DNA from: Syntrophomonadaceae bacterium | GTDB lineage: Bacteria > Bacillota > Syntrophomonadia > Syntrophomonadales > Syntrophomonadaceae | Reading direction: 5' to 3' | Assembly: GCA_031270725.1 (NCBI GenBank) | Contig: JAISWS010000039.1 | Location: 1 to 35,967 of the forward strand | Length of the DNA stretch: 35,967 nt | Shown here: in pieces, positions 1 through 8,925 of the stretch | Layout: the number at the start of each line of letters is the position of its first letter | How positions within the stretch are numbered: the stretch's first letter is position 1 | Program-made: the position numbers and the translations under genes | Notes under the pieces: model-generated | Seen by the model: only the letters and a program-made list of their open reading frames with translations | Database searches by the model: none | What the model was told of the DNA's origin: nothing

Positions 1-1
1 C

Positions 2-2245
2 TGGGTAGGGCAGAGCGGATACCCGCCAGCGTACCTGGTAGGCACCCAAGTAAAATTGACCGCTGACCTGGGCCTGTACCCGTACTGGGGCGGAGGCGCC
101 GCGGTGAGCGTAACCTTGACCTATGACGGGAACGGGGCTGAAATAGCAGATAATACTACATTGACAAAACTCAAAAGCGAACCCATAGCCGCGGCCGAAC
201 TGAGAAGCGGAAGCGACCTTTTACTGCTTGGCTACGACTTCGCGGGCTGGAGCGAAACCCAACTCGCGGCGGGGACGGTAGGAACAGCGGTAACGGCATT
301 CCCCAACGGCTTAACCGCTGACAAGACCGTCTACGCCATCTGGCAGGGCGACGGAATGGCGGACGTATGGGTAACCGATTATAAGGGAGACACCGCAGTC
401 GCGGAACCTACTTTTGCGATTAACGGCCCTGCCACCTCTACCGATGAGTATGAGATTGGTCAGGATAAATATAAAGACCTGACAGTAACCGAAAGGGATC
501 CTTTAGGCAACAACGTATATGGAAACAACTATATATTCGACGGACAAAAGACAGCGACGGCCGCGGCCGGTAACGCTACGTATACTTACTTCAACGGAGA
601 ATTGACCATCACGTATGGCGATTCGGAAGGAGTAAAAGTATATTACAGCCTGGACGCTAACAATGACGGAACCCCGGATGAGACGCTATCCATATTCGCC
701 AAAAACTTCGCCATAAAAGGCGATCAGGTAGGAACCTTAGACACGGACGACTATAAAGACTTAGCGAATGCGCAGGCGTGGATTACCGCCACCGGGCTTT
801 CCCTTGCAAGCGCGATCACCGTAGACGACAAACTTCTCTTGGACTCTAACGGGGCGAGCGGAACCTATGCGGTAACCTTCAGAGTGACGGATAATACGGG
901 AGCAAGCGCGGACAAAACCGTATACGCGACCGTAACAAACGGAAAAGTAATAGACGAAAACGACGAAGCGGGGTTAGAAGGGAGCCACTTCGCGGTGAGA
1001 GGCGCTCAGGTAGCGAACAACAACTTAGACGCGGACGATTACAAAGACTTAGCGCGGATATACGCGTGGTTAAAAGTTGACGGCGGCGCGATCGGCCTGG
1101 ATGAAATTGATGTAGACTTCAGCGCGGTAACGGGCGCGAACGGAACCTATCCGGTAATCTTCAGCTTAGAAGGTTACGGGGACAGGACTTTAGAAATAAC
1201 GGTATTAGGCAGCGTGTATAACGGCAACAACTTTGCGGAGAATGATCTCTACGTGCTGACAGCTAATAATATGAGTGTGCGGTACGATACTGTAAACAGT
1301 TTGACCGCTCAAAATTACCTTAGCCTGGCGCAGGCGGATTCCTGGACCAAGACCTTCCCGAATATCAGCCTGAAAAACCTCATTGAGGTGGATTACAGCG
1401 CTGTAAGGGCTGTGAATGGATTAACCTGCGAGGTTATATTCAGCGTGGCTTATGAAGGACGGGTACTGAGACTGCCGGTAACGCTTACGACTTATGGAAG
1501 AGGCGGAGGGGGTATCACTCCTCCGGCAACAAGCGTTCCCGAGGTAGAAATTTTGGAGGAAGAAGAACTGCCGTTGGAATTCATAGGCGATCATATCAGA
1601 TATTTGTATGGTTACGCCGACGGCACGGTGAGACCGGACGGAAGCATAACCAGAGCGGAAGCGGCGGCTATTTTCCATCGTCTGCTGGCTAACGCCGACA
1701 AAGACACTTATGTGAGTTCTTCATTCACCGATATCAGCGGAGCGGATTGGTTCTATCAGGCTGTGGCTTATCTGCAGTCGCAGGGTATAGTAGCGGGTTA
1801 TCCGGACGGAAGTTTCCAGCCGAACGCTACGATTACCAGAGCGGAGTACGCGACCATGGCTTCCCAATTTGACGCGTTATCTTCCACCGGAGGAAATAAT
1901 TTCAGTGACGTTGACATCAGCCACTGGGCCGTACGTTATATTAACAGCGCGGCCAGCAAAGGCTGGGTCAGCGGTTTTGAAGACGGAACCTTCAGACCGG
2001 GCGAAGATGTAACCAGAGCGCAGGTAGTAAGTATAGTAAACCGTATGCTGGGACGTAAGATAGCGTTAGAAGATATTCCGTCCAATGTTCCGGTTTATCA
2101 GGATATTACTTCCGCTCACTGGGCATATTGCGATGTTATTGAGGCTTCCGTTACCCACGGATTCACGTATAATGAAGCGGGAACGGAGATATGGCTGGAC
2201 AGCAACGGGGAAATAATGAGCTTCATGGGCTCCCTGTTCGTCTGA
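2..2245 (+). CDS. SLH-domain cell-surface protein, 5'-truncated by window edge; InlB-B/Listeria-Bacteroides-type repeat, about three internal repeats, three C-terminal SLH motifs
   Basis: The frame stays open upstream of the annotated TTG at 56 to the window start (WVGQSGYPPAYLVGTQVK...). 'VTLTYDGNGAE...GYDFAGWSE...TADKTVYAIW' matches the InlB B-repeat style; SLH motifs 'GYADGTVRPDGSITRAEAAAIFHRLL', 'GIVAGYPDGSFQPNATITRAEYATM', 'GWVSGFEDGTFRPGEDVTRAQVVSIVNRML'. Confidence 0.9.
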   Translation, partial: WVGQSGYPPAYLVGTQVKLTADLGLYPYWGGGAAVSVTLTYDGNGAEIADNTTLTKLKSEPIAAAELRSGSDLLLLGYDFAGWSETQLAAGTVGTAVTAFPNGLTADKTVYAIWQGDGMADVWVTDYKGDTAVAEPTFAINGPATSTDEYEIGQDKYKDLTVTERDPLGNNVYGNNYIFDGQKTATAAAGNATYTYFNGELTITYGDSEGVKVYYSLDANNDGTPDETLSIFAKNFAIKGDQVGTLDTDDYKDLANAQAWITATGLSLASAITVDDKLLLDSNGASGTYAVTFRVTDNTGASADKTVYATVTNGKVIDENDEAGLEGSHFAVRGAQVANNNLDADDYKDLARIYAWLKVDGGAIGLDEIDVDFSAVTGANGTYPVIFSLEGYGDRTLEITVLGSVYNGNNFAENDLYVLTANNMSVRYDTVNSLTAQNYLSLAQADSWTKTFPNISLKNLIEVDYSAVRAVNGLTCEVIFSVAYEGRVLRLPVTLTTYGRGGGGITPPATSVPEVEILEEEELPLEFIGDHIRYLYGYADGTVRPDGSITRAEAAAIFHRLLANADKDTYVSSSFTDISGADWFYQAVAYLQSQGIVAGYPDGSFQPNATITRAEYATMASQFDALSSTGGNNFSDVDISHWAVRYINSAASKGWVSGFEDGTFRPGEDVTRAQVVSIVNRMLGRKIALEDIPSNVPVYQDITSAHWAYCDVIEASVTHGFTYNEAGTEIWLDSNGEIMSFMGSLFV
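690..1490 (+). repeat. About three diverged internal protein repeats of roughly 85-90 aa in the SLH protein
   Basis: Aligned segments: 'FAIKGDQVGTLDTDDYKDLANAQAWITATG..VDDKLLLDSNGASGTYAVTFRVTD', 'FAVRGAQVANNNLDADDYKDLARIYAWLKVDG..VDFSAVTGANGTYPVIFSLEG', 'LTANNMSVRYDTVNSLTAQNYLSLAQADSWTKTFP..VDYSAVRAVNGLTCEVIFSV'. Confidence 0.75.
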
Positions 2246-2282
2246 CAAACAGCTTAAAGGAACTAACGTGGACTAAAAGACC

Positions 2283-2317
2283 AAAAGAGCCGTCTCATAT
2301 GAGACGGCTCTTTTTTT
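2283..2317. terminator. Rho-independent terminator, possibly bidirectional
   Basis: Perfect 16-bp inverted repeat AAAAGAGCCGTCTCAT/ATGAGACGGCTCTTTT followed by a T-run, between the convergent SLH and rubredoxin genes. Confidence 0.9.
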
Positions 2318-2345
2318 AAGGGCCAGTAAAAAATTATGATGAAAA

Positions 2346-2501
2346 TTATACTTCGGTGAATTCCTCTTTGCCAAGGCCGCACTGCGGGCAAAGCCAATCT
2401 TCCGGCAGATCCTCGAAGGTTACGCCGGGAGCGGCGCCGCTGTCCGGATCCCCCGCGGCAGGGTCGTAAACATAGCCGCACACACATTCAAATTTTTTCA
2501 T
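2346..2501 (-). CDS. Rubredoxin (51 aa)
   Basis: Reverse-complement translation [51 protein letters not shown] with two CxxC(G) metal-binding motifs; RBS AGGAGG upstream. Not in the ORF track because it is short. Confidence 0.95.
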   Translation of the reverse strand: MKKFECVCGYVYDPAAGDPDSGAAPGVTFEDLPEDWLCPQCGLGKEEFTEV

Positions 2502-2601
2502 AAAATACCTCCTTAAATTAATAATTCGCTTACACTACATATATTATAATTACAATTACCTCCGCGTACCTCCGCGGAAAATAAAAAGCCGCCGGAATAA
2601 C

Positions 2602-3798
2602 TTATAATGTCCGGGCGAATTGTTCGCCGAACGCTTCCGCTGCTTCCAGATCTTCCCCGGTGGGAACAAAATTCAGCTTGAATTGCCGCTCAAAGACGGC
2701 GCATTTTACAGAGGCCAGCCGTTCGGCGATATGCGGGAACGCTTCCCCGCTCCAGCCGAAAGAACCGAACAAAGCTACCGGCCTTTTAGGAATGTTTACA
2801 GCGTCTATATATGAAAGCAATTGCCACACAGGAGGAGCGGCTTCGCGGTTGATAGTCAAAGCGCCGATGAGAAAAGCGTCGCTGCCGTTCATTATTGACG
2901 CCAGGCCGGCCATATCGTGCTCAATGATGTTATAGGCTTCGGCGTCAGCGTCCGGATATACGTTCAGAATACCCCGGCGGACCGCTTCCGCTATCAGCTT
3001 GGTATTGCCGTAAGCCGTACAGTAAAACAAGGGTATCAATTTATGGGAACGTTGGGGGGGAGACGACTGTTCGCGATAATAGTCCATGACCGGCCGTATC
3101 TGGCTGGCCGCCGTTAAAACCGGGCCGTGGCTGGGGCAAACCATTTTAATGTCCAGGGAAGCTGTCTTTTCCAGCCCTTTTTGAACATAAGGCGCGAAAG
3201 GCCCGAAAATGCACGCGTAATAATATTGAACCGCTTCCCAATATTTATCATAATAAGTAATTTGGTGGTCGTATACGGCAGGTTCACAAAAATGGCAGCC
3301 TAAAAAATCACAGGAAAACAAGATGTTTTCTTCTTCCAGCCAAGTGAACATAGAATCAGGCCAGTGCAGCAAAGGGGCATTGATAAAACGCAGGGTTTTA
3401 CCGCCCAGGTCCAAAGTATCCCCGTCGCGGACAATTTGTAAATTCAAATCGGCGCGATTGGTTATTTTTTTTATGTAAATCGCGGCGGCCGGGCTCACCA
3501 CTAAAATCAGCTGGGGATAGCGCTCCGTTAACCGCGCTACGCAGCCGCTGTGATCCGGCTCCGTGTGGTTGAGGACCAGGTAGTCGGGTACGGTATCGCC
3601 CAGGGCCTCATGGAGCTCGTCCTCGAACTGAGTGGCAAACTGCAAATGAGCCGCTTCAATAACAGCCGTCTTTTCCGCGCCTTTTACAACATAAGAATTG
3701 TAGCTGGTACCGTATTCGGTGCGCATAATAACGTCGAAAACTCTCATGCCAGGGTTGAGGACGCCGGTGTAATAAACTGATTCCGTAAGTTTTTTCAT
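2602..3798 (-). CDS. fprA: A-type flavoprotein / flavodiiron protein (metallo-beta-lactamase fold plus flavodoxin domain)
   Basis: 'NHTEPDHSGC' H-x-E-x-D-H diiron motif, 'CPSHGPV', C-terminal flavodoxin 'FYCTAYGNTKLIAEAVRRG'; RBS GGAGG. Confidence 0.93.
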   Translation of the reverse strand: MKKLTESVYYTGVLNPGMRVFDVIMRTEYGTSYNSYVVKGAEKTAVIEAAHLQFATQFEDELHEALGDTVPDYLVLNHTEPDHSGCVARLTERYPQLILVVSPAAAIYIKKITNRADLNLQIVRDGDTLDLGGKTLRFINAPLLHWPDSMFTWLEEENILFSCDFLGCHFCEPAVYDHQITYYDKYWEAVQYYYACIFGPFAPYVQKGLEKTASLDIKMVCPSHGPVLTAASQIRPVMDYYREQSSPPQRSHKLIPLFYCTAYGNTKLIAEAVRRGILNVYPDADAEAYNIIEHDMAGLASIMNGSDAFLIGALTINREAAPPVWQLLSYIDAVNIPKRPVALFGSFGWSGEAFPHIAERLASVKCAVFERQFKLNFVPTGEDLEAAEAFGEQFARTL

Positions 3799-3897
3799 GA
3801 TAATTCACCTCCAAAAGTAGATGGCTGCCGCCGCGAGGACACATATCCGAACCCGCCGGGGAAAAACACAAGGGGCAAGTCCGGATTTGAATTTCAA

Positions 3898-3971
3898 TGG
3901 CTGCCGATCAAGGATTCGAACCCTGACGAACTGATCCAGAGTCAGTCGTGCTACCGTTACACCAATCGGCA
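3898..3971 (-). tRNA. tRNA-Gln (anticodon CTG)
   Basis: TGCCGATTGGTGTAACGGTAGCACGACTGACTCTGGATCAGTTCGTCAGGGTTCGAATCCTTGATCGGCAGCCA folds as a cloverleaf; loop CTCTGGA; CCA encoded. Confidence 0.95.
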
Positions 3972-4043
3972 TTAAAATAATATATACTTAAAACATTATA
4001 ATATAGGTGAATTTCCTTGTCAAAAAATAAAAAAGCGGAAAAA

Positions 4044-5504
4044 TTAATTATAGCCTGATATTCCGCCGGCAAAGGCCAGGGCTTTTTCCGCGCGTGCTAT
4101 ACACCGTTCCCGTCCCAGTAATTCCATCACTTCAAAAAGACCGGGGGTAGCTGTGCGCCCGCTGACAGCCAGGCGGGCCGGATGAATCAGCGCCGCGGCT
4201 TTTATGCCCATGGATTGGGCTTGCGCGCGAAAAACGCGTTCTAATTCTTCCGCATTGAATATACTGGTATTTTCCAGCAGGCTTTTTATAACAGCCAGGC
4301 GTTCGTGAGAGCCTTCGCCCTGAAAATATTTTGCTGCCCCTTCTGGGTCGTAGGCCGTAAAGTCGTCATAAAAATAAGCCATGGCTTCTATTATTTGCGT
4401 TAAGGTTTTGCCGCGTCCGCGAACCAGAGCCACAACTTGCCCGCAATAGCCTGGAGGATAAGCCGGAGACCAGCCGCGCCGGATAAACTCACTTTCCAGC
4501 ATAGTGTACAGCGCTTCATCAGACAATTGATTTAAATATTGGCCGTTAAGCCAATCCATTTTTTCCAGGCTGTACACGGCGGGAGAAGCGGAAGCGCGTT
4601 CCAGGCTGAATTTTTCCAGCATATCGCTCACAGTCAATAAATCAAGGTTTTCCCCGCTGGACCACCCTAACAAAACCAAATAATTTAATAACGCCTGCGG
4701 AAGATAACCCTGTTCACGGAATTCCTGAACTGATGTGGCGCCGTGGCGTTTGGAAAGTTTGCCCCGGTCAGGCGATAAGATCATGGAAACATGAGCGAAT
4801 TGAGGCGGTTCCCATCCCAGAGCGTTATAGAGATGGATTTGCTTAGGGGTGTTGGACAGGTGTTCTTCGGCCCTTATAACATGGCTGATTTTCATATGAT
4901 GATCATCTGTAACCACGGCCAGGTTGTAAGTAGGCCAGCCGTCTGATTTAACAATTATAAAGTCGTCTGACAGCGCGTTGCTGAATTCTACGGATCCGCG
5001 AATGATATCCTGTACAGTGACAACGCCGGAATCGGGAACTTTCAGGCGCACCACCGGCCGGAGACCCTGGGCCAGCAAACACTGGCGCTCTTCTTCGGTT
5101 AAGTTTTTACAAGCCCCTGAATATCGGTAATTGATTTTTTCAGCCTGAGCCGCTTCCTTTTCGTGTTGTATTTTCTCCGGCGAACAAAAGCAATAATAAG
5201 CCTGGCCGGCGCTAAGCAAAGCATCGATTACTTTTCTGTAAACGGATAAACGCAGCGATTGCTGATAAGGGCCGTAGTTTCCACCAATATCAGGCCCTTC
5301 ATCCCAGGCTAATCCCAGCCAGGAAAGGCCGTCCAGTATGCCGGCGGCAGCGTCCGCCTGGGAGCGGGAGCGGTCGGTATCCTCTAAACGCAGTATGAAG
5401 CTGCCGTTGTTGATTTTAGCGAATAAATAGTTATATAAAGCCGTCCGGGCTCCGCCGATATGTAAAGCGCCGGTGGGGCTGGGGGCGAAACGAACTCTGA
5501 CCAA
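4044..5504 (-). CDS. gltX: Glutamyl-tRNA synthetase
   Basis: 'RFAPSPTGALHIGGARTALYNYLFAK' and 'GKLSKRHGATSV' class-I signatures; TTG start after AAGGAAGGG. Confidence 0.97.
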   Translation of the reverse strand: MVRVRFAPSPTGALHIGGARTALYNYLFAKINNGSFILRLEDTDRSRSQADAAAGILDGLSWLGLAWDEGPDIGGNYGPYQQSLRLSVYRKVIDALLSAGQAYYCFCSPEKIQHEKEAAQAEKINYRYSGACKNLTEEERQCLLAQGLRPVVRLKVPDSGVVTVQDIIRGSVEFSNALSDDFIIVKSDGWPTYNLAVVTDDHHMKISHVIRAEEHLSNTPKQIHLYNALGWEPPQFAHVSMILSPDRGKLSKRHGATSVQEFREQGYLPQALLNYLVLLGWSSGENLDLLTVSDMLEKFSLERASASPAVYSLEKMDWLNGQYLNQLSDEALYTMLESEFIRRGWSPAYPPGYCGQVVALVRGRGKTLTQIIEAMAYFYDDFTAYDPEGAAKYFQGEGSHERLAVIKSLLENTSIFNAEELERVFRAQAQSMGIKAAALIHPARLAVSGRTATPGLFEVMELLGRERCIARAEKALAFAGGISGYN

Positions 5505-5634
5505 AAAGCATCCCTTCCTTCATTAAAAGTGTACCCCAGATGTTGATTTTTTTCAAAAAAAAGCTGTTTTGTGTACACCAAAATACTGTTTACTACATAT
5601 ACATAACAATAAGGCGAGGAGGCGGTTTAGTCAA

Positions 5635-6306
5635 ATGGGAGCGAATACCTACAGGGGCGCGGGCAGAGGCGGCAAAGTGATTGTATTTTTAATGCTGGCG
5701 GTTTTTTTATCAGCGTTAATATTTATTATAAATATGGAATTAAAACATAGTATTGTGGAGCTGTCAAAATCGCAAATCCAATTAGAAGGAAGCCGGCGTA
5801 TAAACCAGATAGTTGAGCAGCGAGTACTGGAAAATATTAAATATGAAGATTTGATGGTTATCCATAAAGATAACCAGGGGCAAATAGTACTGCTGCAGCC
5901 TAATACGGCGGCTATTAACGGAATAATATCCAGAACGGCTGGTATGGTGTCGGAAGCGCTGCTGGAAATCCGCGATGAGAGCATCGGTATTCCGCTGGGG
6001 CAACTGACAGGTTCCCAGCTTTTAGCGGCGGCGGGGCCGAAAATAAATGTGAAAATCATCCCCAGCGGGCAGGTAAAGGTTAACCTGGTCAACCAGTTTG
6101 AACAAGCGGGCATAAATCAGACGCGGCATTTTTTATATTTGAATTTGAATACCGAGCTGGGAGTAGCCGTACCTTATATAAAAGACAAAGTAAATGTTAA
6201 TACGGTCATACCTTTGGCTGAAACCATCATAGTAGGGCAGGTGCCTGAAAGCTATATTAATTTCCACGGGTTAAGCGACGCGCTGAAAAACGGGCCTCGG
6301 GAATAA
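5635..6306 (+). CDS. yunB: Sporulation protein YunB-like
   Basis: N-terminal TM then 'INQIVEQRVLENIKYEDLMVIHKDNQGQIVLLQPNTAAINGI'; start chosen at ATG 5635 after GAGGAGG; the ORF-track start at 5569 lacks an obvious RBS. Confidence 0.85.
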   Translation: MGANTYRGAGRGGKVIVFLMLAVFLSALIFIINMELKHSIVELSKSQIQLEGSRRINQIVEQRVLENIKYEDLMVIHKDNQGQIVLLQPNTAAINGIISRTAGMVSEALLEIRDESIGIPLGQLTGSQLLAAAGPKINVKIIPSGQVKVNLVNQFEQAGINQTRHFLYLNLNTELGVAVPYIKDKVNVNTVIPLAETIIVGQVPESYINFHGLSDALKNGPRE

Positions 6307-6310
6307 GGTG

Positions 6311-6412
6311 ATGAAAGCCGGAATTTTCAGACGCTGGCTGGGAATAAGCCATAAGGATAAAAAACAGGCCGTTTGGTTAATGCGCCTGTTTCTCGGCTGG
6401 CCTGGCGCTTGA
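6311..6412 (+). CDS. Hypothetical 33-aa ORF, possibly a decayed gene
   Basis: MKAGIFRRWLGISHKDKKQAVWLMRLFLGWPGA* directly after yunB; the +1 frame continues open as SAGLALEEIAAFMIQLGQGF... No family recognised. Confidence 0.25.
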   Translation: MKAGIFRRWLGISHKDKKQAVWLMRLFLGWPGA

Positions 6413-6568
6413 AGAAATTGCCGCTTTTATGATACAGTTAGGGCAAGGATTTTCAGTGTCCGCTGGGTGCGGTAAAACCACGGGAAGCAGGCGCGGGATT
6501 TCCCTTCGCGCGTTAAAATTTCCGGCGGCGGAACCGCAGCGCACAAACGTTTCAGAGGAGGGTTAGCC

Positions 6569-7903
6569 TTGTCGATGATAATCGTTATAGCGAGTTTGGT
6601 CTTCGCGGTAATAATCACCGCGTTCCTTAAAAATAAGACCCTGGCCCGCGTGTTCGGGAGCGTTCTTTGTTTAGTCGCCGTGTCCTTTATGTGGTTTATT
6701 GGTATGCTGCTGTTGCCGGAATTTCTCGGACGCGCGGGCCAATGGCTTACAAATGTGATTTGCGTGGCGTCGTTGGTAATTTGCTGGCTTTTGCTATGGA
6801 AACCTTTTCAGCCCCGGGCGAGAAACGCGCTTGTATTAGGGGTGGCGGTTGTGGCCGTGGTGCTGAGCGCGGGGATTGCCGGATCGGAAATTTACGGGAA
6901 CAGCGTTGCCGAAGCGCCTGGAGAAGAAATAAGACTGACAGAGTATGAGCCGTTTCGTGAAGGGACGCTGGCAAAGTCGCTGGCGGAACCGTCAGCACTG
7001 AAGATTATGGAGGACCTTCCAAGGCTTGACGGCGCGACAGCGCTTTATCCGCTGTATTCTTCGTTCGTCCGCGCGACATACCCCGAAGCGGATTATGACG
7101 CCTATGGTGTGCTTCATATTGAAAATGACGATGAGGCGGTCAGTGACAAAATGGAAATGGAAATGGAGATAAAAATGGAAATGGAAATGACCTCGCCCGT
7201 CATTTGCTCAAGAACCTCAAACGCGTTTACAAATCTGCTTGACGGTTACGCTGACGTTATTTTCCTTATGGGCCTTTCGGACGAGCAGCAGCTTATGGCC
7301 AAACAGCGCGGCCTGGAATTAAAACTCACTCCCATAGGCAAGGAAGCGTTTGTGTTTTTCGTCAATAAGAGAAATTCCGTTTCCAACTTAACCGCTGCAG
7401 ACATTCGCCGCATATATTCCGGAGAGATTACTAACTGGAGCGAAGCGGGCGGAAGCAACAACGACATCCGCGCGTATCAGCGTCCGAAAAATTCCGGCAG
7501 CCAGACCGCTTTGCGGCAAGTTATGGGTACTGTGCCGCTCGCGTCCGCTCCGAAAGAAGAAGTTTACGATTTTATGAGTGGCATGTACCAGGCGGTGGCG
7601 AACTATAAAAACTATAAAAATTCTTTAGGGTATTCCTTCTTATTTTATATCAACGGCATGATTGCCGAAAACGAAGTTAAGCTCCTTTCGGTTGACGGAA
7701 TAGCCCCTACGAGCGAAAATATCGCTGGCGACGGGTATCCCTTCGCGGATAATTTTTACGCGGTTACGGCGGAGCGTGAGCCGCGAACAGACGAAGAAAA
7801 ACGGCGCGCCGCGAACGTAAACAAGTTGATAGAATGGATTCTTTCGCCGCAAGGCCAGTTTCTGGTCAAAGCGACAGGTTATGTGCCGCTGCCTGTACAG
7901 TAA
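6569..7903 (+). CDS. PstS-like (phosphate-type) periplasmic binding domain with N-terminal multi-TM region
   Basis: About four hydrophobic N-terminal helices, then PBP-like domain 'LDGATALYPLYSSFVRATYPE...SRTSNAFTNLLDGYADVIFLMGLSDEQ...FVFFVNKRNSVSNLTAADIRRIYSGEITNWSEAGG...SGSQTALRQVMG'; GAGGAGG RBS 7 nt before TTG. Confidence 0.85.
   Translation: MSMIIVIASLVFAVIITAFLKNKTLARVFGSVLCLVAVSFMWFIGMLLLPEFLGRAGQWLTNVICVASLVICWLLLWKPFQPRARNALVLGVAVVAVVLSAGIAGSEIYGNSVAEAPGEEIRLTEYEPFREGTLAKSLAEPSALKIMEDLPRLDGATALYPLYSSFVRATYPEADYDAYGVLHIENDDEAVSDKMEMEMEIKMEMEMTSPVICSRTSNAFTNLLDGYADVIFLMGLSDEQQLMAKQRGLELKLTPIGKEAFVFFVNKRNSVSNLTAADIRRIYSGEITNWSEAGGSNNDIRAYQRPKNSGSQTALRQVMGTVPLASAPKEEVYDFMSGMYQAVANYKNYKNSLGYSFLFYINGMIAENEVKLLSVDGIAPTSENIAGDGYPFADNFYAVTAEREPRTDEEKRRAANVNKLIEWILSPQGQFLVKATGYVPLPVQ
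7149..7189 (+). repeat. Degenerate hexanucleotide (ATGGAA)n microsatellite inside the CDS
   Basis: aaatggaaatggaaatggagataaaaatggaaatggaaatg, encoding KMEMEMEIKMEMEM. Confidence 0.9.
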
Positions 7904-8035
7904 AGCCCGGAAACATAGATGTCATTTGGAAATTTTAAAAAAACGCCGGATACAGCGGTTAAAGTTTAAAAAATATGGGATGCGGAACAAGCCAAGCCGT
8001 GAATATTCATTATATAAAAAAAGGGGTGGCGGTAA

Positions 8036-8809
8036 ATGATAGGAGCGATTATCGGCGATATAGTAGGGTCTGTCTACGAGTGGAACAACATTAAAACTAA
8101 AGAATTTCCGTTATTTCGTGAGGACTGTTTTTTCACGGATGATACTGTTATGACGGCCGCGGTTGCTGAAGGGTTGATGAAAGGCGGCAAGCCGGATGAT
8201 TTCATAGACGCTATGAAAAAATACGGCCGCCGGTATCCGGATGCGGGATATGGAACCCGGTTTGGTTTCTGGCTCTTTTCTGATACCCGCGAACCATATA
8301 ACAGTTTTGGGAACGGCTCAGCCATGCGGGTTTCCCCTGTGGCGCGGCAGGCGCGTACCCTGGGCGAAGCTGAAAAATACGCTGAAATATCCGCCGCGGT
8401 TACGCACAATCACCCGGAAGGGATAAAAGGGGCGCAGGCAACCGCCGCCGCTATATTTCTGGCCGGAACAGGCGGAAGTAAAGCGGAAATAAAGGCGTAT
8501 ATCGAAAGCAAATACAGGTATGATTTAAGCCGGACGCTTGACGAAATCCGCCCGGGCTACTATTTTAACGAAAGTTGTCAGGGGACGGTGCCGGAGGCGA
8601 TTATAGCTTTTCTAGAAAGCACGGATTTTGAGGACGGGATACGTAACGCCGTTTCTTTAGGCGGCGACAGCGATACTCTGGCCGCTATAACCGGCAGTAT
8701 AGGCGGGGCGGCGTATGGAGTGCCTGAAAATATCCGAAAATCAGCGTTGAAGGTACTTGATGAGCAATTGATTGAAATCATATTGGCTTTTGAGAAAACC
8801 ATGAGCTAA
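8036..8809 (+). CDS. ADP-ribosylglycohydrolase family protein (DraG/ARH-like)
   Basis: 'IGAIIGDIVGSVYEW', 'FTDDTVMTAAVAEGL', 'NGSAMRVSPVA', 'LGGDSDTLAAITGSIGGAAYG' catalytic and metal-site signatures. Confidence 0.93.
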   Translation: MIGAIIGDIVGSVYEWNNIKTKEFPLFREDCFFTDDTVMTAAVAEGLMKGGKPDDFIDAMKKYGRRYPDAGYGTRFGFWLFSDTREPYNSFGNGSAMRVSPVARQARTLGEAEKYAEISAAVTHNHPEGIKGAQATAAAIFLAGTGGSKAEIKAYIESKYRYDLSRTLDEIRPGYYFNESCQGTVPEAIIAFLESTDFEDGIRNAVSLGGDSDTLAAITGSIGGAAYGVPENIRKSALKVLDEQLIEIILAFEKTMS

Positions 8810-8925
8810 AAACGCTCGTCCGGAACTCCAGCGATTTTTTCTGTAGGTCGGCAGCTTATTGAAGGAGTGCGGCATAAGGCTCAGTTCAGATATATTTTTT
8901 CGGGGGTAAAAAGGCAAACCGCCCT

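Noticed and set aside
5649-6113. 154-aa minus-strand ORF
   Set aside because: Shadow of yunB coding sequence.
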